Shown piece by piece: positions 1-8,617 of a stretch of DNA of 64,000 nt. The position numbers and the translations under genes are program-made. Source of the DNA: CAZJKO01 sp964546995 (lineage in GTDB: Bacteria; Bacillota_I; Bacilli_A; RF39; UBA660). Position 1 is the first letter of the stretch; each line of letters opens with the position of its first letter. The stretch spans positions 4,674-68,673 of the forward strand of contig CAZJKO010000002.1 in NCBI GenBank assembly GCA_964546995.1, written 5' to 3'. The notes under the pieces were generated by a model that ran no database searches, was not told the origin of the DNA, and saw only the letters and a list, made by a program, of their open reading frames with translations.

Positions 1-573
1 AACCTCCTTAAAAACATAGAGTTTCATCTGATCGATGTTGTTATGATCGTACGATGCTTCAAGCAAATAGTAATCGCCCTTTCCCTGACTAGAAAGCACA
101 ATACTTTGCTTTTCATCCCAAGAAAACGTATCTAACACTTGATTGTTTTCATCCATATATTGAACAGATACATGTTTAGCACGATTAGGAACGTACAAAT
201 GGAGTTCAATTTGATCTTGCTCCGTATAAAGATAATATTCCGATAACTCTGTATGATAATCAATTTGATAAAAAGGACTCTCTTCTAATTTTAAATGGAC
301 TCCTTTCGTCATAAAAAAATAAAGACCAACCAATAAAATAAAAACAATACTACCTACTTTGTAAATCTTACTTCCTGTAATAAAACCAAATTTAGGAATT
401 CCCTTAATGGTATCGATTCCCTCTAAAAACCAAACAAGTGTCCATCTCTTTGCTGCCTTCTGTTCTCCTTTTGAAAAATGATACCCACAATTTTTACAAT
501 AGTTTGCACTAATGATATTATCCGTCGTACACTTGATGCACTTTAAACTCTTTTTAAAATGAAAAAATCTCAT
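1..573 (-). CDS. zinc-ribbon, single-pass membrane protein (3' truncated by window edge)
   Basis: Open frame read from the ATG at 573 to the left edge (191 codons, no stop). The N-terminus has two CxxC pairs (C12/C15 and C26/C29, the second as CKNCG), typical of a small zinc ribbon. One hydrophobic segment follows at about residues 73-89, then a polar, presumably extracytoplasmic region. An AAGGTGAG ribosome-binding site precedes the ATG. Function is not recognised; zinc-ribbon plus membrane-anchor proteins are common in Firmicutes. The C-terminus lies outside the window. Confidence 0.7.
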   Translation of the reverse strand, partial: MRFFHFKKSLKCIKCTTDNIISANYCKNCGYHFSKGEQKAAKRWTLVWFLEGIDTIKGIPKFGFITGSKIYKVGSIVFILLVGLYFFMTKGVHLKLEESPFYQIDYHTELSEYYLYTEQDQIELHLYVPNRAKHVSVQYMDENNQVLDTFSWDEKQSIVLSSQGKGDYYLLEASYDHNNIDQMKLYVFKEV

Positions 574-640
574 ACTTCTCACCTTCTTATCTCATTATAT
601 ACGTTTCATCTTTATTTATCAACAAAGAAAAAGAAGAGAA

Positions 641-997
641 TTATGATTCTTCCTCTTCTTCCTGAATAGGACTATCTTTCCCTTTAGACGTCAAAAATGT
701 GACTTTTTCTCCTACAACTTCTAAAATAGTAATCTTTTTATCACCAATCGTTGTATCACGAGATTGAATCCTTCCCTTAATCCCTAAGATATCCCCTTTA
801 TGACAATAAGTAGCAGTCGATTCCGCCGTTTTATCCCATAAAATACACTCAATAAAATCCGTATCGTACTCCCCATTCATATTTTTAAAACTTCTTGGAA
901 CAGCTAACGTAATATAACTCATTTTCTTTCCCTGTTCCGTCGTTTTAAGAGCAACTTCTCTTACCAAACGACCAACTAAAACAACTTGATTTAACAT
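641..997 (-). CDS. ssb: single-stranded DNA-binding protein, short form
   Basis: OB-fold SSB of 118 aa starting MLNQVVLVGRLVRE, the usual SSB opening. The chosen start follows an AAGGAGA ribosome-binding site; an in-frame upstream extension lacks one. SSBs coat ssDNA during replication, recombination and repair. The protein is shorter than a typical replicative SSB (about 160-170 aa): the core is followed by only a brief acidic tail ending IQEEEEES, without the terminal DDDIPF-like tip that recruits partner proteins. It is not beside rpsF/rpsR, so it may be an accessory SSB rather than the main replicative one. Confidence 0.88.
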   Translation of the reverse strand: MLNQVVLVGRLVREVALKTTEQGKKMSYITLAVPRSFKNMNGEYDTDFIECILWDKTAESTATYCHKGDILGIKGRIQSRDTTIGDKKITILEVVGEKVTFLTSKGKDSPIQEEEEES

Positions 998-1083
998 AAA
1001 ATTTTCTCCTTTCGAAACCATCATATAAAAAAAGAAAATGGTTTGCAAAAGACCAAAAGAAAAGAAAAGAGAAAAAAAGAAAG

Positions 1084-1121
1084 AAAAAAAAGACTTTTTC
1101 CATATACAATATAGAAAAAGT
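1084..1121 (-). terminator. rho-independent terminator of the suf operon
   Basis: Read on the minus strand, an 8-bp stem ACTTTTTC/GAAAAAGT with a 13-nt loop is followed by a run of eight T. It lies just past the sufB stop codon. Confidence 0.7.
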
Positions 1122-1152
1122 GTTCATTAAACGAACCCAATTTACCAAAACA

Positions 1153-2463
1153 TCATAAATTGCGTTTTAATAACTGATTTAATTCTACAGCATATTCCAT
1201 GGGAAGTTCACGTCTAAAATCATCTAAAAAACCTAAAATGATAAGTTCCATCGCTTCCTCTTTAGAAACACCTCGACTCATCAGATAAAAAAGATTATCT
1301 TCGCTAATTTTAGAAACAAAAGCTTCATGTTCCAACCGACTAGAATCGTTTCGTACGATATTGACAGGAAACGTATCACTCTTACTCATAGAATCCAAAA
1401 TAAGCGTATCACATTTAACCATTGCTTCACTAAAAAGAGCTTCTTCCTTGATGTCAACTTTTCCACGATAAGTGGCATTTCCTCCCGATTTTGCAATGCT
1501 TTTAGAAACGATATGACTCTTAGTATGACGACCTAAATGAATCATTCTAGCACCACTATCAATTTCTTGATGATGACTAGCAACACTAATCGTAATACAA
1601 GTTCCCTTTGAATGATCCCCTTTTAAAACACAACAAGGGTACTTCATTGTCTTATAACTACCGACATTACCATCGATCCATTCCATCGTCCCATTTTCCA
1701 TCACAAGTGCCCGTTTCGTAACGAGATTATACACATTATGAGCCCAGTTTTGAATGGTCGAATAACGACACTTACTGTTTTTTCCAACAAAGATTTCGAC
1801 GACGGCTGCATGTAGACTCGACTCACTATAACTAGGTGCCGTACATCCTTCCACATAGTGAAGTTCACTATCGTGATCGACGACAATTAACGTCCGTTCA
1901 AATTGTCCCATTTTCTCACTACCAATGCGAAAATAGTTTTGTAATGGTCGATCCAGTTTCGTATAAGGAGGAATATAAATAAAACTTCCTCCACTAAACA
2001 CAGCGCCATTTAGTGCTGCAAACTTATTCTCACTACTTTTGACAATCGTTCCAAAATATGTCTTTACAAGATCGGGATACTTTTTCATAGCCTCTTCAAT
2101 CGAAGTAAAGATAACATGTTTTTCTTCTAATTCCTGAATCATATTATGGTAGATAACTTCACTTTCGTACTGTACCCCCATCCCATCCAAATGCTTTTCA
2201 CTTTCTAAAACACCTAAATGAGAAAGTTCCGAAACAACCGAATCATCGATTTTATCCCAATCGTGAACAACCTTTCTACTAGAACCTTTATAATAAATGA
2301 TTTGATCGAAATCAAGTTGAATGGTAGGACCAAAAGATGGAAGAGGCATCTTAGAAAACGTTTCAAAACTAGCAAGACGAAATTTTTGTACCCATTCTTC
2401 TTCCTTTTTATAAAGGGATAATTCTTTTACTTTATCTTTATCGATACCGACAATTTCCATCAT
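1153..2463 (-). CDS. sufB: Fe-S cluster assembly scaffold SufB
   Basis: 436 aa, close to the usual 465-aa SufB. It has the conserved SufB/SufD beta-helix core and C-terminal helices; the segment YLMSRGVSKEEAMELIILGF near the end is a family hallmark. SufB forms the SufBC2D scaffold on which clusters are built. It is the last gene of sufC-sufD-sufS-sufU-sufB, the canonical Firmicutes order. Two adjacent ATG codons (2463 and 2460) follow a GGTGG site; either may be used. Confidence 0.95.
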   Translation of the reverse strand: MMEIVGIDKDKVKELSLYKKEEEWVQKFRLASFETFSKMPLPSFGPTIQLDFDQIIYYKGSSRKVVHDWDKIDDSVVSELSHLGVLESEKHLDGMGVQYESEVIYHNMIQELEEKHVIFTSIEEAMKKYPDLVKTYFGTIVKSSENKFAALNGAVFSGGSFIYIPPYTKLDRPLQNYFRIGSEKMGQFERTLIVVDHDSELHYVEGCTAPSYSESSLHAAVVEIFVGKNSKCRYSTIQNWAHNVYNLVTKRALVMENGTMEWIDGNVGSYKTMKYPCCVLKGDHSKGTCITISVASHHQEIDSGARMIHLGRHTKSHIVSKSIAKSGGNATYRGKVDIKEEALFSEAMVKCDTLILDSMSKSDTFPVNIVRNDSSRLEHEAFVSKISEDNLFYLMSRGVSKEEAMELIILGFLDDFRRELPMEYAVELNQLLKRNL

Positions 2464-2480
2464 TTATCCACCATTCTTTC

Positions 2481-2921
2481 TTACAAATTACTTTGATCTT
2501 TTTCGTAACGAGCGATAATCTTCTTTAACGATTTAAAAGGAAGAAGGGCACACTTTTTACGATTTGGCTGTAAATAGACTTCATCGTATACGACCAGTTC
2601 TTTCAATAAATCCTTTTGATATTCTCTTTCGTCGATCATATTTTCGTACTCAGAAATAATTCTCTTAGCATCAGCAATCGTCTTTCCCAAAAGAAGAGAA
2701 ATCATAATCGATGTCGCTGATGTCGACATAGCACACGCTTCTCCATCAAAGCGAATATCCGAAATCTTTCCTTCTGAAAATTTCACCATCACATCTAAAT
2801 TATCGATACAAGATTCATTATTCGTATTTTCTAAATAGTAAGTATCATCTTGAATTAAACCACGATGAACGGGATGTTGATAATGTTCTAAAATAATTTC
2901 TCTACGTAAATTGGGATCCAT
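2481..2921 (-). CDS. sufU: SufU sulfur-transfer protein (IscU-like fold)
   Basis: 146 aa, normal SufU length. The three zinc/sulfur-acceptor cysteines are visible in NESCID, GEACAMSTSA and KKCALLPF, with the Asp two residues after the first Cys as in Bacillus SufU. It accepts persulfide sulfur from SufS. It sits between sufS and sufB with short gaps, and its ATG follows an AGGAGG-type site. Confidence 0.95.
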   Translation of the reverse strand: MDPNLRREIILEHYQHPVHRGLIQDDTYYLENTNNESCIDNLDVMVKFSEGKISDIRFDGEACAMSTSATSIMISLLLGKTIADAKRIISEYENMIDEREYQKDLLKELVVYDEVYLQPNRKKCALLPFKSLKKIIARYEKDQSNL

Positions 2922-2931
2922 AAAAAACCTC

Positions 2932-4131
2932 CTAAATGATTACTTTAAAAATAGCTTCACTGTTTTTTAGTACGCGAATAAGTTCATCAACTTCTTCTTT
3001 CGTGTTGTATGGTCCGAAACTAACCCGACAAGTATTTTTTATTTTAAACTCATCTTTTAAAATCTTAGCACAATGGTTGCCTGCTCGAACACAAATGTGA
3101 TAATGATTCAAGTAAACAGCAGTATCCTGACTAAAAACATCCTTAATATTAAAGGCGACAATGCCACCTACTGTATTTCGATTGTAGACCAAAATATGAG
3201 GAAGTTGATCCAATTCTTTCATCAAATACTGTTGTAAAGAAACTTCATGATCGTGAATTTTCTCAACACCAATCGATTGAACATATAAAATTGCTTCTCC
3301 TAACCCAATCACTTCGGCAATCGGTGGTGTCCCCGCTTCAAAGCAAGTAGGAACTTCTTTAAAATCATACGATCCATCGGCTTCAAAGTAGGCATTCATT
3401 CCCCCACCAAAACTAATAGGATGCATTTCTTTAAGTAAATCCATTCTAGCATAGAGAACACCTACACCAGTAGGGCCTAACATTTTATGAGAAGAAAAGG
3501 CGAAAAAATCGATGTGATTTTTTACAACATCTGTCGGGATGTGAAGAACACTCTGTGCACCATCGACTACAAAGTAAATTCCTTTTTCATGACAAAGTTC
3601 ACCAATCTCAAAAACAGGCCGTGTATCTCCTACCACATTGGTAACATGAGCAATAGAAATCACTTTTGTCTTTGGCGTAATACTTTTTAGAACGGCATCC
3701 ATAGTCAAATGATGATCACTATCGAGATCCATATAACGAATCACAATACCAATCTCTTTTGCAAGAGCCAACCACGGAAGAACATTTGATGCATGCTCTG
3801 CCTTCGTAAGAAGAACTTCATCCCCTTCTTGAAGATGATACTTCATAAACCCAAAAACAACCATATTCAAAGAATCAGTAGTACCTCTCGTAAACACAAC
3901 TTCACGTGAAGAAGAAGCATGAATAAAGTTTTTAACAATATCCCGTACACCTTCGTACTGAATATCCACTTTTAACGATGTATCGTAATCGCCACGATGA
4001 CAATTTGCCGTATAATTAGAATAATAATCGACCATTTTATCGATAACACATTTTGGTTTAAATGTCGTTGCGCCATTGTCAAAATAAAGAATACGATCCC
4101 CCTCTAACATAGGAAAATCTGATCGATTCAT
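2932..4131 (-). CDS. sufS: cysteine desulfurase SufS
   Basis: 399 aa group II cysteine desulfurase. PLP-binding lysine is in SSHKMLGPTG and the catalytic Cys in RAGNHCAK. It takes sulfur from cysteine as an enzyme persulfide and passes it to SufU. The ATG follows an AGGAGGTGAG site. Gaps to sufD (11 bp) and sufU (10 bp) indicate one operon. A second desulfurase (nifZ-type) lies at 51834-52973 beside thiI. Confidence 0.96.
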   Translation of the reverse strand: MNRSDFPMLEGDRILYFDNGATTFKPKCVIDKMVDYYSNYTANCHRGDYDTSLKVDIQYEGVRDIVKNFIHASSSREVVFTRGTTDSLNMVVFGFMKYHLQEGDEVLLTKAEHASNVLPWLALAKEIGIVIRYMDLDSDHHLTMDAVLKSITPKTKVISIAHVTNVVGDTRPVFEIGELCHEKGIYFVVDGAQSVLHIPTDVVKNHIDFFAFSSHKMLGPTGVGVLYARMDLLKEMHPISFGGGMNAYFEADGSYDFKEVPTCFEAGTPPIAEVIGLGEAILYVQSIGVEKIHDHEVSLQQYLMKELDQLPHILVYNRNTVGGIVAFNIKDVFSQDTAVYLNHYHICVRAGNHCAKILKDEFKIKNTCRVSFGPYNTKEEVDELIRVLKNSEAIFKVII

Positions 4132-4142
4132 ATACTCACCTC

Positions 4143-4841
4143 CTAAAATTGATAATACTTACGAATCAAATCAATATCACCTTGACCACAAGGTAGATTG
4201 GCAAGAAGAAATCCTTTCAAAAGCAACCGATAACTTTCGTCAAGTGAAATACCACGAGATGTCAAATAAAACAACTCATCTTGTGTAAACTTACCAATAT
4301 GAGCCGAATGGTTAGCAACAACTTGAAATGAATCAACTTGCAAGTTTGGAAGAATAGTAGAAACACCATTTTTCATTTCGATAATCCGATTATTCTGCTC
4401 TGAAACACAATCTATTGTACATTTATTTATAAAACTATTAATGTAAAATTTCATCGATTTATTTTGTAAATTGACACCGTGGTTTTGTAAAGAGCTAACT
4501 GTGCGATCAGCAAGATGATGAACCGATATCTCATGGGAAATAGCATCCTTCGAAAGCGAAACATAATAATACTGAAGCGAAGCTTCTTCCCCCTCTAAAA
4601 ACACTTCCGTTTTATCACTACTATCACACCCTACATAGATAAATATCAAAGAACTCATCTTTCCTAAATGACAAGTAATGTTCTGCAAAGAACCAGACGA
4701 AGCAAACAAAATAATCTTTTTCTCTTCTCCTTCCTGAAGGAAAAATTCAAACGTATCGTCCTTTGAAGAAGTAAGAGACAAAAAAGAATCTAACGCCTGT
4801 TTCTCTTTTACATTTTCTTGTCCTAATTCTATCTTATGCAT
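4143..4841 (-). CDS. sufD: SufD-like Fe-S assembly protein, short
   Basis: 232 aa with the SufB/SufD-family C-terminal part (DELFYLTSRGISLDESYRLLL) and a beta-rich central region. Typical SufD proteins are about 420-440 aa, so the N-terminal half is strongly reduced. Position between sufC (8-bp overlap) and sufS is where SufD is expected. The frame is intact with no sign of a break, so it is probably a functional compact SufD in the SufBC2D complex. Confidence 0.85.
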   Translation of the reverse strand: MHKIELGQENVKEKQALDSFLSLTSSKDDTFEFFLQEGEEKKIILFASSGSLQNITCHLGKMSSLIFIYVGCDSSDKTEVFLEGEEASLQYYYVSLSKDAISHEISVHHLADRTVSSLQNHGVNLQNKSMKFYINSFINKCTIDCVSEQNNRIIEMKNGVSTILPNLQVDSFQVVANHSAHIGKFTQDELFYLTSRGISLDESYRLLLKGFLLANLPCGQGDIDLIRKYYQF

Positions 4842-5595
4842 TTTGATTCAACTCGCTTATAGTATTCATCCCTACTTGATAACCCTCTTTCTCAAGTGTA
4901 TGAGCAAGAGAAAGATCACCCGTTTTAACAATCTTACCATCCATCATCACATGGACCTGATCTGGAACCAAGTATTCTAAAATACGTGGATAATGAGTAA
5001 TAATAAGTAACGAAGTATTAGGATACTCCTTTAAATACTGATTAATATTATCGCAAACGACTTTTAAACTATCGATATCGAGTCCTGAATCTACTTCATC
5101 CAAAATAATAAACTGTGGTTTCAAAAGCTTCATTTGCAAAATCTCATTTTTCTTTTTTTCACCGCCAGAAAAGCCTTGATTTAAAGAACGATAAAGCATA
5201 TCGTGAGGCATATGTAGATCATCGAGCGCTTTTGATGCTCCATTCACAAATTGGAAAACAGTTTGATGCTCTCCTCTAGAAGAAAGAGCTGTTCGCAAAA
5301 ACTCACTCACTTTAACACCGTCGATACTAATAGGATTTTGCATCGATAAAAAAATACCAAGTCGTGCCCGCTCATCCGTAGAAAGAGATAGAATACTTTT
5401 CCCATCAACCAAAATATCCCCATGTTGAACAACGTAAGAAGGGCTACCTAAAATCACCTTAGAAAGTGTACTCTTACCTGTACCATTTGGTCCCATAATG
5501 GCATGCACTTGTGAGGGACCTATCGTAAGCGAAAAATCATTCAAAACTAGCTTTTCTGAAACTTGAACCGTCACATTTTTAATTTCTATTGTCAT
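4834..5595 (-). CDS. sufC: SufC ATPase of the Fe-S assembly complex
   Basis: ABC-type ATPase of 253 aa. Walker A GPNGTGKST, ABC signature FSGGEKKKNE, Walker B FIILDEVDSGLD and the switch His in LIITHY are all present. SufC drives conformational change in SufBC2D and is cytosolic, not a transporter. The ATG at 5595 is preferred to an in-frame GTG nine bases upstream because GGAGGG is spaced 8 nt from it. It is the first gene of the suf operon. Confidence 0.95.
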   Translation of the reverse strand: MTIEIKNVTVQVSEKLVLNDFSLTIGPSQVHAIMGPNGTGKSTLSKVILGSPSYVVQHGDILVDGKSILSLSTDERARLGIFLSMQNPISIDGVKVSEFLRTALSSRGEHQTVFQFVNGASKALDDLHMPHDMLYRSLNQGFSGGEKKKNEILQMKLLKPQFIILDEVDSGLDIDSLKVVCDNINQYLKEYPNTSLLIITHYPRILEYLVPDQVHVMMDGKIVKTGDLSLAHTLEKEGYQVGMNTISELNQNA

Positions 5596-5639
5596 CGAAT
5601 TCACCCTCCAAATACCTCTATATTTAAAAATCTAATAAC

Positions 5640-5670
5640 ATTATAACAGAATTCTCAAAAAAAATTTGTC
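5640..5670 (-). promoter_or_regulatory. sufC operon promoter (extended -10)
   Basis: On the minus strand TGTTATAAT gives a perfect extended -10 (TATAAT at 5640-5645). The -35 region is A/T-rich and weak. The -10 lies about 45 bases before the sufC ATG. Confidence 0.55.
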
Positions 5671-5738
5671 ACTTTCAAAGAAATGTAATTATTTTAACAT
5701 AAAATGTATAAAAAAGAAAGAATTCTTCCAAGATGATA

Positions 5739-5788
5739 GTGAATATTCGCTGTATTCACCAAAATGGACAAAACTTGTTCATTTTTTC
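5739..5788 (+). promoter_or_regulatory. two adjacent hairpins in the divergent intergenic region
   Basis: GTGAATA-7 nt-TATTCAC (5739-5759) is a perfect 7-bp inverted repeat. It is followed at once by AAAATGGACAA-aac-TTGTTCATTT (5761-5785, one G-T pair) and a T-rich stretch. The second resembles a rho-independent terminator read on the plus strand, yet no plus-strand gene lies upstream. It could be a leader attenuator for the gene at 5836 or an operator pair; the sequence does not decide. Confidence 0.45.
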
Positions 5789-5835
5789 TTTTTCGAGAAA
5801 ACATCTTATGATAAAATAAAGAAAGAGGTGGTAAC

Positions 5836-6189
5836 ATGACCAAACGAAAACCAACAACACTTCTCTTTGGAATGGCAAGTCTTTTTCTATTTACGTTCGT
5901 CTTTTTTGGTTACCTGATTATCTCTAGCAACGGAAACCCTATTAAAGAAAGTATCGTAAAAAGAAAAATAGAAACGTATCAAAACGAAAATTTTCCCCTA
6001 ATTGAAGAGGAGTTTAAAAAAGAAAACATGACCTATGACAAAAAAAATAGGTCTTATCAAGTCACCTATACCATGAAAGAAAACAGTAACCTTTCCTTTC
6101 AAATCATCTATGATAAAGACGAAAACATCAAAGATACCTATCAAACAAATATCGAAGAAAGAAAAGAATTACTAGAAAAAAAGAAATAA
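5836..6189 (+). CDS. small membrane-anchored protein of unknown function
   Basis: 117 aa. A positively charged start is followed by a hydrophobic segment at about residues 9-31, then a lysine/glutamate-rich domain predicted to face outside. AGAGGTGG precedes the ATG. It is divergent from the suf operon and 21 bp upstream of the HIT gene, so probably co-transcribed with it. No family recognised. Confidence 0.7.
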   Translation: MTKRKPTTLLFGMASLFLFTFVFFGYLIISSNGNPIKESIVKRKIETYQNENFPLIEEEFKKENMTYDKKNRSYQVTYTMKENSNLSFQIIYDKDENIKDTYQTNIEERKELLEKKK

Positions 6190-6210
6190 GACAAAGAAAG
6201 GATGAGAAAC

Positions 6211-6606
6211 ATGGACTGTATTTTCTGTAAAATTATCAAAGGAGAAATTCCTTCCTATAAAATATACGAAGATGAATTCGTATTCGCATTTTTAGATATT
6301 AATCCAAGTACCAATGGTGATTTATTATTAATCCCCAAAGAACATAGAGAAACGATTTTAGACCTCGATACCAACGTATGGTGCCACATGCAAAAAATCA
6401 TAAACCAACTCTACCCTATCTTAAAAGAGAGATTATCGTGTGATGGCTTAACCCTCGTTCAAAATAATGAGTATGGGCAAGAGGTAAAACACTTTCATTT
6501 ACACTTAACCCCACGTTACAAAGAAGACAATTTAACACACACCTTCAAGAAAGAAAATCTAGCTCCTCTTGAAGAAATCTATGACCAATTAACCAATCCG
6601 AGATAA
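6211..6606 (+). CDS. HIT-family (HinT-like) nucleotide hydrolase
   Basis: 131 aa. It has the N-terminal CIFCKIIKGEIPSYKIYED block of HinT proteins and the histidine triad HFHLHLTP near residues 90-97, which supplies the nucleophile. The family hydrolyses adenosine phosphoramidates and similar purine nucleotide conjugates; the exact substrate is unknown. The start at 6211 has AAAGGA eight bases upstream, whereas the ATG at 6202 abuts that site. Confidence 0.93.
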   Translation: MDCIFCKIIKGEIPSYKIYEDEFVFAFLDINPSTNGDLLLIPKEHRETILDLDTNVWCHMQKIINQLYPILKERLSCDGLTLVQNNEYGQEVKHFHLHLTPRYKEDNLTHTFKKENLAPLEEIYDQLTNPR

Positions 6607-6615
6607 AATATCTCA
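6599..6615. terminator. weak hairpin between convergent genes
   Basis: GAGATA-aaa-TATCTC is a perfect 6-bp stem overlapping the HIT stop codon, followed by a T-rich stretch. It separates the HIT gene from the convergent membrane protein gene. Confidence 0.4.
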
Positions 6616-6619
6616 GATT

Positions 6620-7126
6620 TTATTTTATCTTAAAAATCAAAGTAAAAAGAACATCGATCGCAAACAAAGTCGTCAAAAGACAAGTCATAACGTAGGGAAT
6701 CTTATGGATAATATAGTCCATCCACGGTTTAATAAGCGAAATAAATAAAATAGACAAACCTCCCCATACAAGAGTCATCTCTAAAGAAATGTATTTTCCA
6801 AAAGAAAAACGATGAGAACGATAATCCCAAAATACAGTATGAAAAAATCGTTCAATAAGTGTTCCTCCCAACCACTCAAAAAAGGAAAGTATCACCATAA
6901 CAAGCACCAAAAAAGAACAAAACCGAAACACAAAGTGGTCCGTTCGATCTTGAATCAAAAGATGATAAAAATAAGTAATAACAACTGCCCCAATCCCATA
7001 GACAGGCGTCCAAAATCCATATAGAATTCCACTTTGAAAAGACCAATCATTTATCATTCCACAAACAGTCTCTAATAGATGTCCCAAAATAGAATAAACA
7101 AAAAACACATTAAAATAGTAATACAT
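6620..7126 (-). CDS. CmpB-type putative ABC transporter permease (PF06541-like)
   Basis: About 168 aa with five or so hydrophobic segments. The opening YSILGHLLETVCG plus LYGFWTPVYGIGAV resembles the PF06541 family (YSxxGWxxE then GPxxPIYG), annotated as putative ABC transporter type IV proteins whose function is not established. The ATG at 7126 is chosen because GGTGAAG lies close upstream; a TTG at 7153 gives nine more residues. It is convergent with the HIT gene. Confidence 0.7.
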   Translation of the reverse strand: MYYYFNVFFVYSILGHLLETVCGMINDWSFQSGILYGFWTPVYGIGAVVITYFYHLLIQDRTDHFVFRFCSFLVLVMVILSFFEWLGGTLIERFFHTVFWDYRSHRFSFGKYISLEMTLVWGGLSILFISLIKPWMDYIIHKIPYVMTCLLTTLFAIDVLFTLIFKIK

Positions 7127-7204
7127 GTTCTTCACCAGTATTAACATAACCAAAACAAGAAAAAATATGTAACCCCAAAAGAAAAAGAGGGAAAACCTCT
7201 TTCT

Positions 7205-7330
7205 TTAACAAGCAATGGCAGCGCCTAAAATAATAGCTAATAAAATGTATAAAACAATAATGATGATATATCCGCCATTAGAAGAACAAGTATTGCCACA
7301 ACCTGTATTCACTGTATTTTGACAAGACAT
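7205..7330 (-). CDS. YjcZ-like small sporulation protein, Cys-rich
   Basis: 41 aa, starting MSCQNTVNTGCGNTCSSNGG and continuing into one C-terminal hydrophobic helix (YIIIIVLYILLAIILGAAIA). Gly-rich lead plus terminal helix is the YjcZ pattern, known from spore-coat-associated peptides. A strong TAAGGAGG site precedes the ATG. It lies 26 bp downstream of a second peptide gene of the same type and probably shares its promoter. Four cysteines before the helix are notable. Confidence 0.75.
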   Translation of the reverse strand: MSCQNTVNTGCGNTCSSNGGYIIIIVLYILLAIILGAAIAC

Positions 7331-7356
7331 TTAAATTACCTCCTTACAATAATAAA

Positions 7357-7437
7357 TTAGATATAAGCACCAACAATGATGACTAATAAAATAAATAATA
7401 CTAAAACGATAGCTGAAGATGATACATAATTACCCAT
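7357..7437 (-). CDS. YjcZ-like small sporulation protein
   Basis: 26 aa: a short polar start MGNYVSSS followed by one hydrophobic helix (AIVLVLFILLVIIVGAYI), the compact core of the YjcZ family. GGAGGT is spaced 7 nt from the ATG. A promoter resembling the sigma-K consensus lies upstream (7469-7497), supporting expression in the mother cell. Confidence 0.75.
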   Translation of the reverse strand: MGNYVSSSAIVLVLFILLVIIVGAYI

Positions 7438-7468
7438 AGTGAATACCTCCTTTTTTTAATATTCACAT

Positions 7469-7497
7469 TATTTTATGGCTCTTCCCCTTTTTGTGTG
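7469..7497 (-). promoter_or_regulatory. sigma-K-like promoter of the YjcZ-like genes
   Basis: On the minus strand CATAAAATA (7469-7477) fits the sigma-K -10 consensus CATAnnnTA, with an AC dinucleotide 17 nt upstream (7495-7496). Confidence 0.5.
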
Positions 7498-7526
7498 AAT
7501 GCTTCCTACTAAATTTTGATAAATTA

Positions 7527-7555
7527 TTGTCTTTTACCTTGTTTTTTGTTATGAT
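7527..7555 (+). promoter_or_regulatory. sigma-A promoter of prsA
   Basis: TTGTCT (7527-7532), 17-nt spacer, TATGAT (7550-7555) with an upstream TG making an extended -10. Confidence 0.75.
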
Positions 7556-7587
7556 AATCACATACGGATTAAAGGAGGAAAACACAA

Positions 7588-8568
7588 ATGAAAAAATTAT
7601 TCATTACATTATGTATGGTATTATTATTCACCACAGGTTGTGGAAAAGTACCCAAGTTAGAAAATGGAGAAGATGCTGTCGTTAGCTTAAAAAATGGTAA
7701 AATCTCGGTAGATGCGCTTTACGAAGAAGTAAAAAACAAATATGCCGTAAATGTACTAATCGATATGATCGATAAACAAATTCTAAATGAAAAGTATAAA
7801 ACGACAGACGAAGAAACCAAAAAAATAGAAAGTCAAATCGAACAGATGAGAGCACAATTTAATACGGAAGCAGAATACTTACAAGCAATACAATCTTACT
7901 TCTCTGTAAAAGATGAAAACGAATTAAAAGAACTATTATCTCTAGATTATAAAAGAGGTTTAGCTGTCGAAGAATATAGCAAAAGCTTAGTAACAGAAAA
8001 AGAAATTGAAGAGTATTACAACAACAAAACAGTTGGAGATATGGAAGCAAGTCACATTCTAATTAAACCAAAAACGACAGATGGAATGACGAGTGAAGAA
8101 AAAACCAAAGCTGAAGAAGAAGCATTACAAAAAGCAAAAGAAGTAATCACAAGACTAAATAACGGAGAAGATTTTGCGACATTAGCCAAAGAACTATCCG
8201 ATGATGAAGGAAGTAAAGAAGATGGTGGTAAAGTTGGTAAATTCAACCGAAATTCAAACTTCGTCACAGAATTCATCGAAGGAGCCATTAGCTTGGAAGA
8301 AGGAAAATACTCAACGGAACCAGTTAAATCAAGCTTTGGATACCACATCATCTTAAAAACATCCCAAAAAGAAAAACCATCACTCGACAAAGTCAAAGAT
8401 GACATCATTGCTACCCTAGCAGAAGAGAAAGAAACAAATGATACCAAACTTCAATATAAAGCGTTAATCGACCTAAGAGAAAAAAGTGGTATAAAAATCG
8501 AAGATAGCGAATTAGAATCACAATACAATAAATTGATGAATTCACTATTAACACAAGAAACAAAATAA
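7588..8568 (+). CDS. prsA: PrsA-like foldase lipoprotein (parvulin peptidyl-prolyl isomerase)
   Basis: 326 aa. The lipoprotein signal ends at the lipobox TTGC (Cys18). An N-terminal SurA-like helical region is followed by a parvulin domain at about 150-250 (EASHILIK to FGYHIILK), and a helical tail. PrsA folds exported proteins on the outer face of the membrane. TAAAGGAGG precedes the ATG. It is monocistronic between its own promoter and terminator. Confidence 0.92.
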   Translation: MKKLFITLCMVLLFTTGCGKVPKLENGEDAVVSLKNGKISVDALYEEVKNKYAVNVLIDMIDKQILNEKYKTTDEETKKIESQIEQMRAQFNTEAEYLQAIQSYFSVKDENELKELLSLDYKRGLAVEEYSKSLVTEKEIEEYYNNKTVGDMEASHILIKPKTTDGMTSEEKTKAEEEALQKAKEVITRLNNGEDFATLAKELSDDEGSKEDGGKVGKFNRNSNFVTEFIEGAISLEEGKYSTEPVKSSFGYHIILKTSQKEKPSLDKVKDDIIATLAEEKETNDTKLQYKALIDLREKSGIKIEDSELESQYNKLMNSLLTQETK

Positions 8569-8590
8569 ACATCGAATAAAGATGTTTTTT
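8567..8590 (+). terminator. prsA terminator
   Basis: AAACATC-7 nt-GATGTTT hairpin followed by T residues, starting at the prsA stop codon. Confidence 0.7.
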
Positions 8591-8617
8591 CTTTTTGATT
8601 ATAGGCAAAGCAAATAG

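Noticed and set aside
945..1148. 67-codon minus-strand ORF upstream of ssb
   Set aside because: Out of frame with and overlapping the ssb start; low-complexity Phe-rich translation from an A/T-rich gap, no ribosome-binding site.
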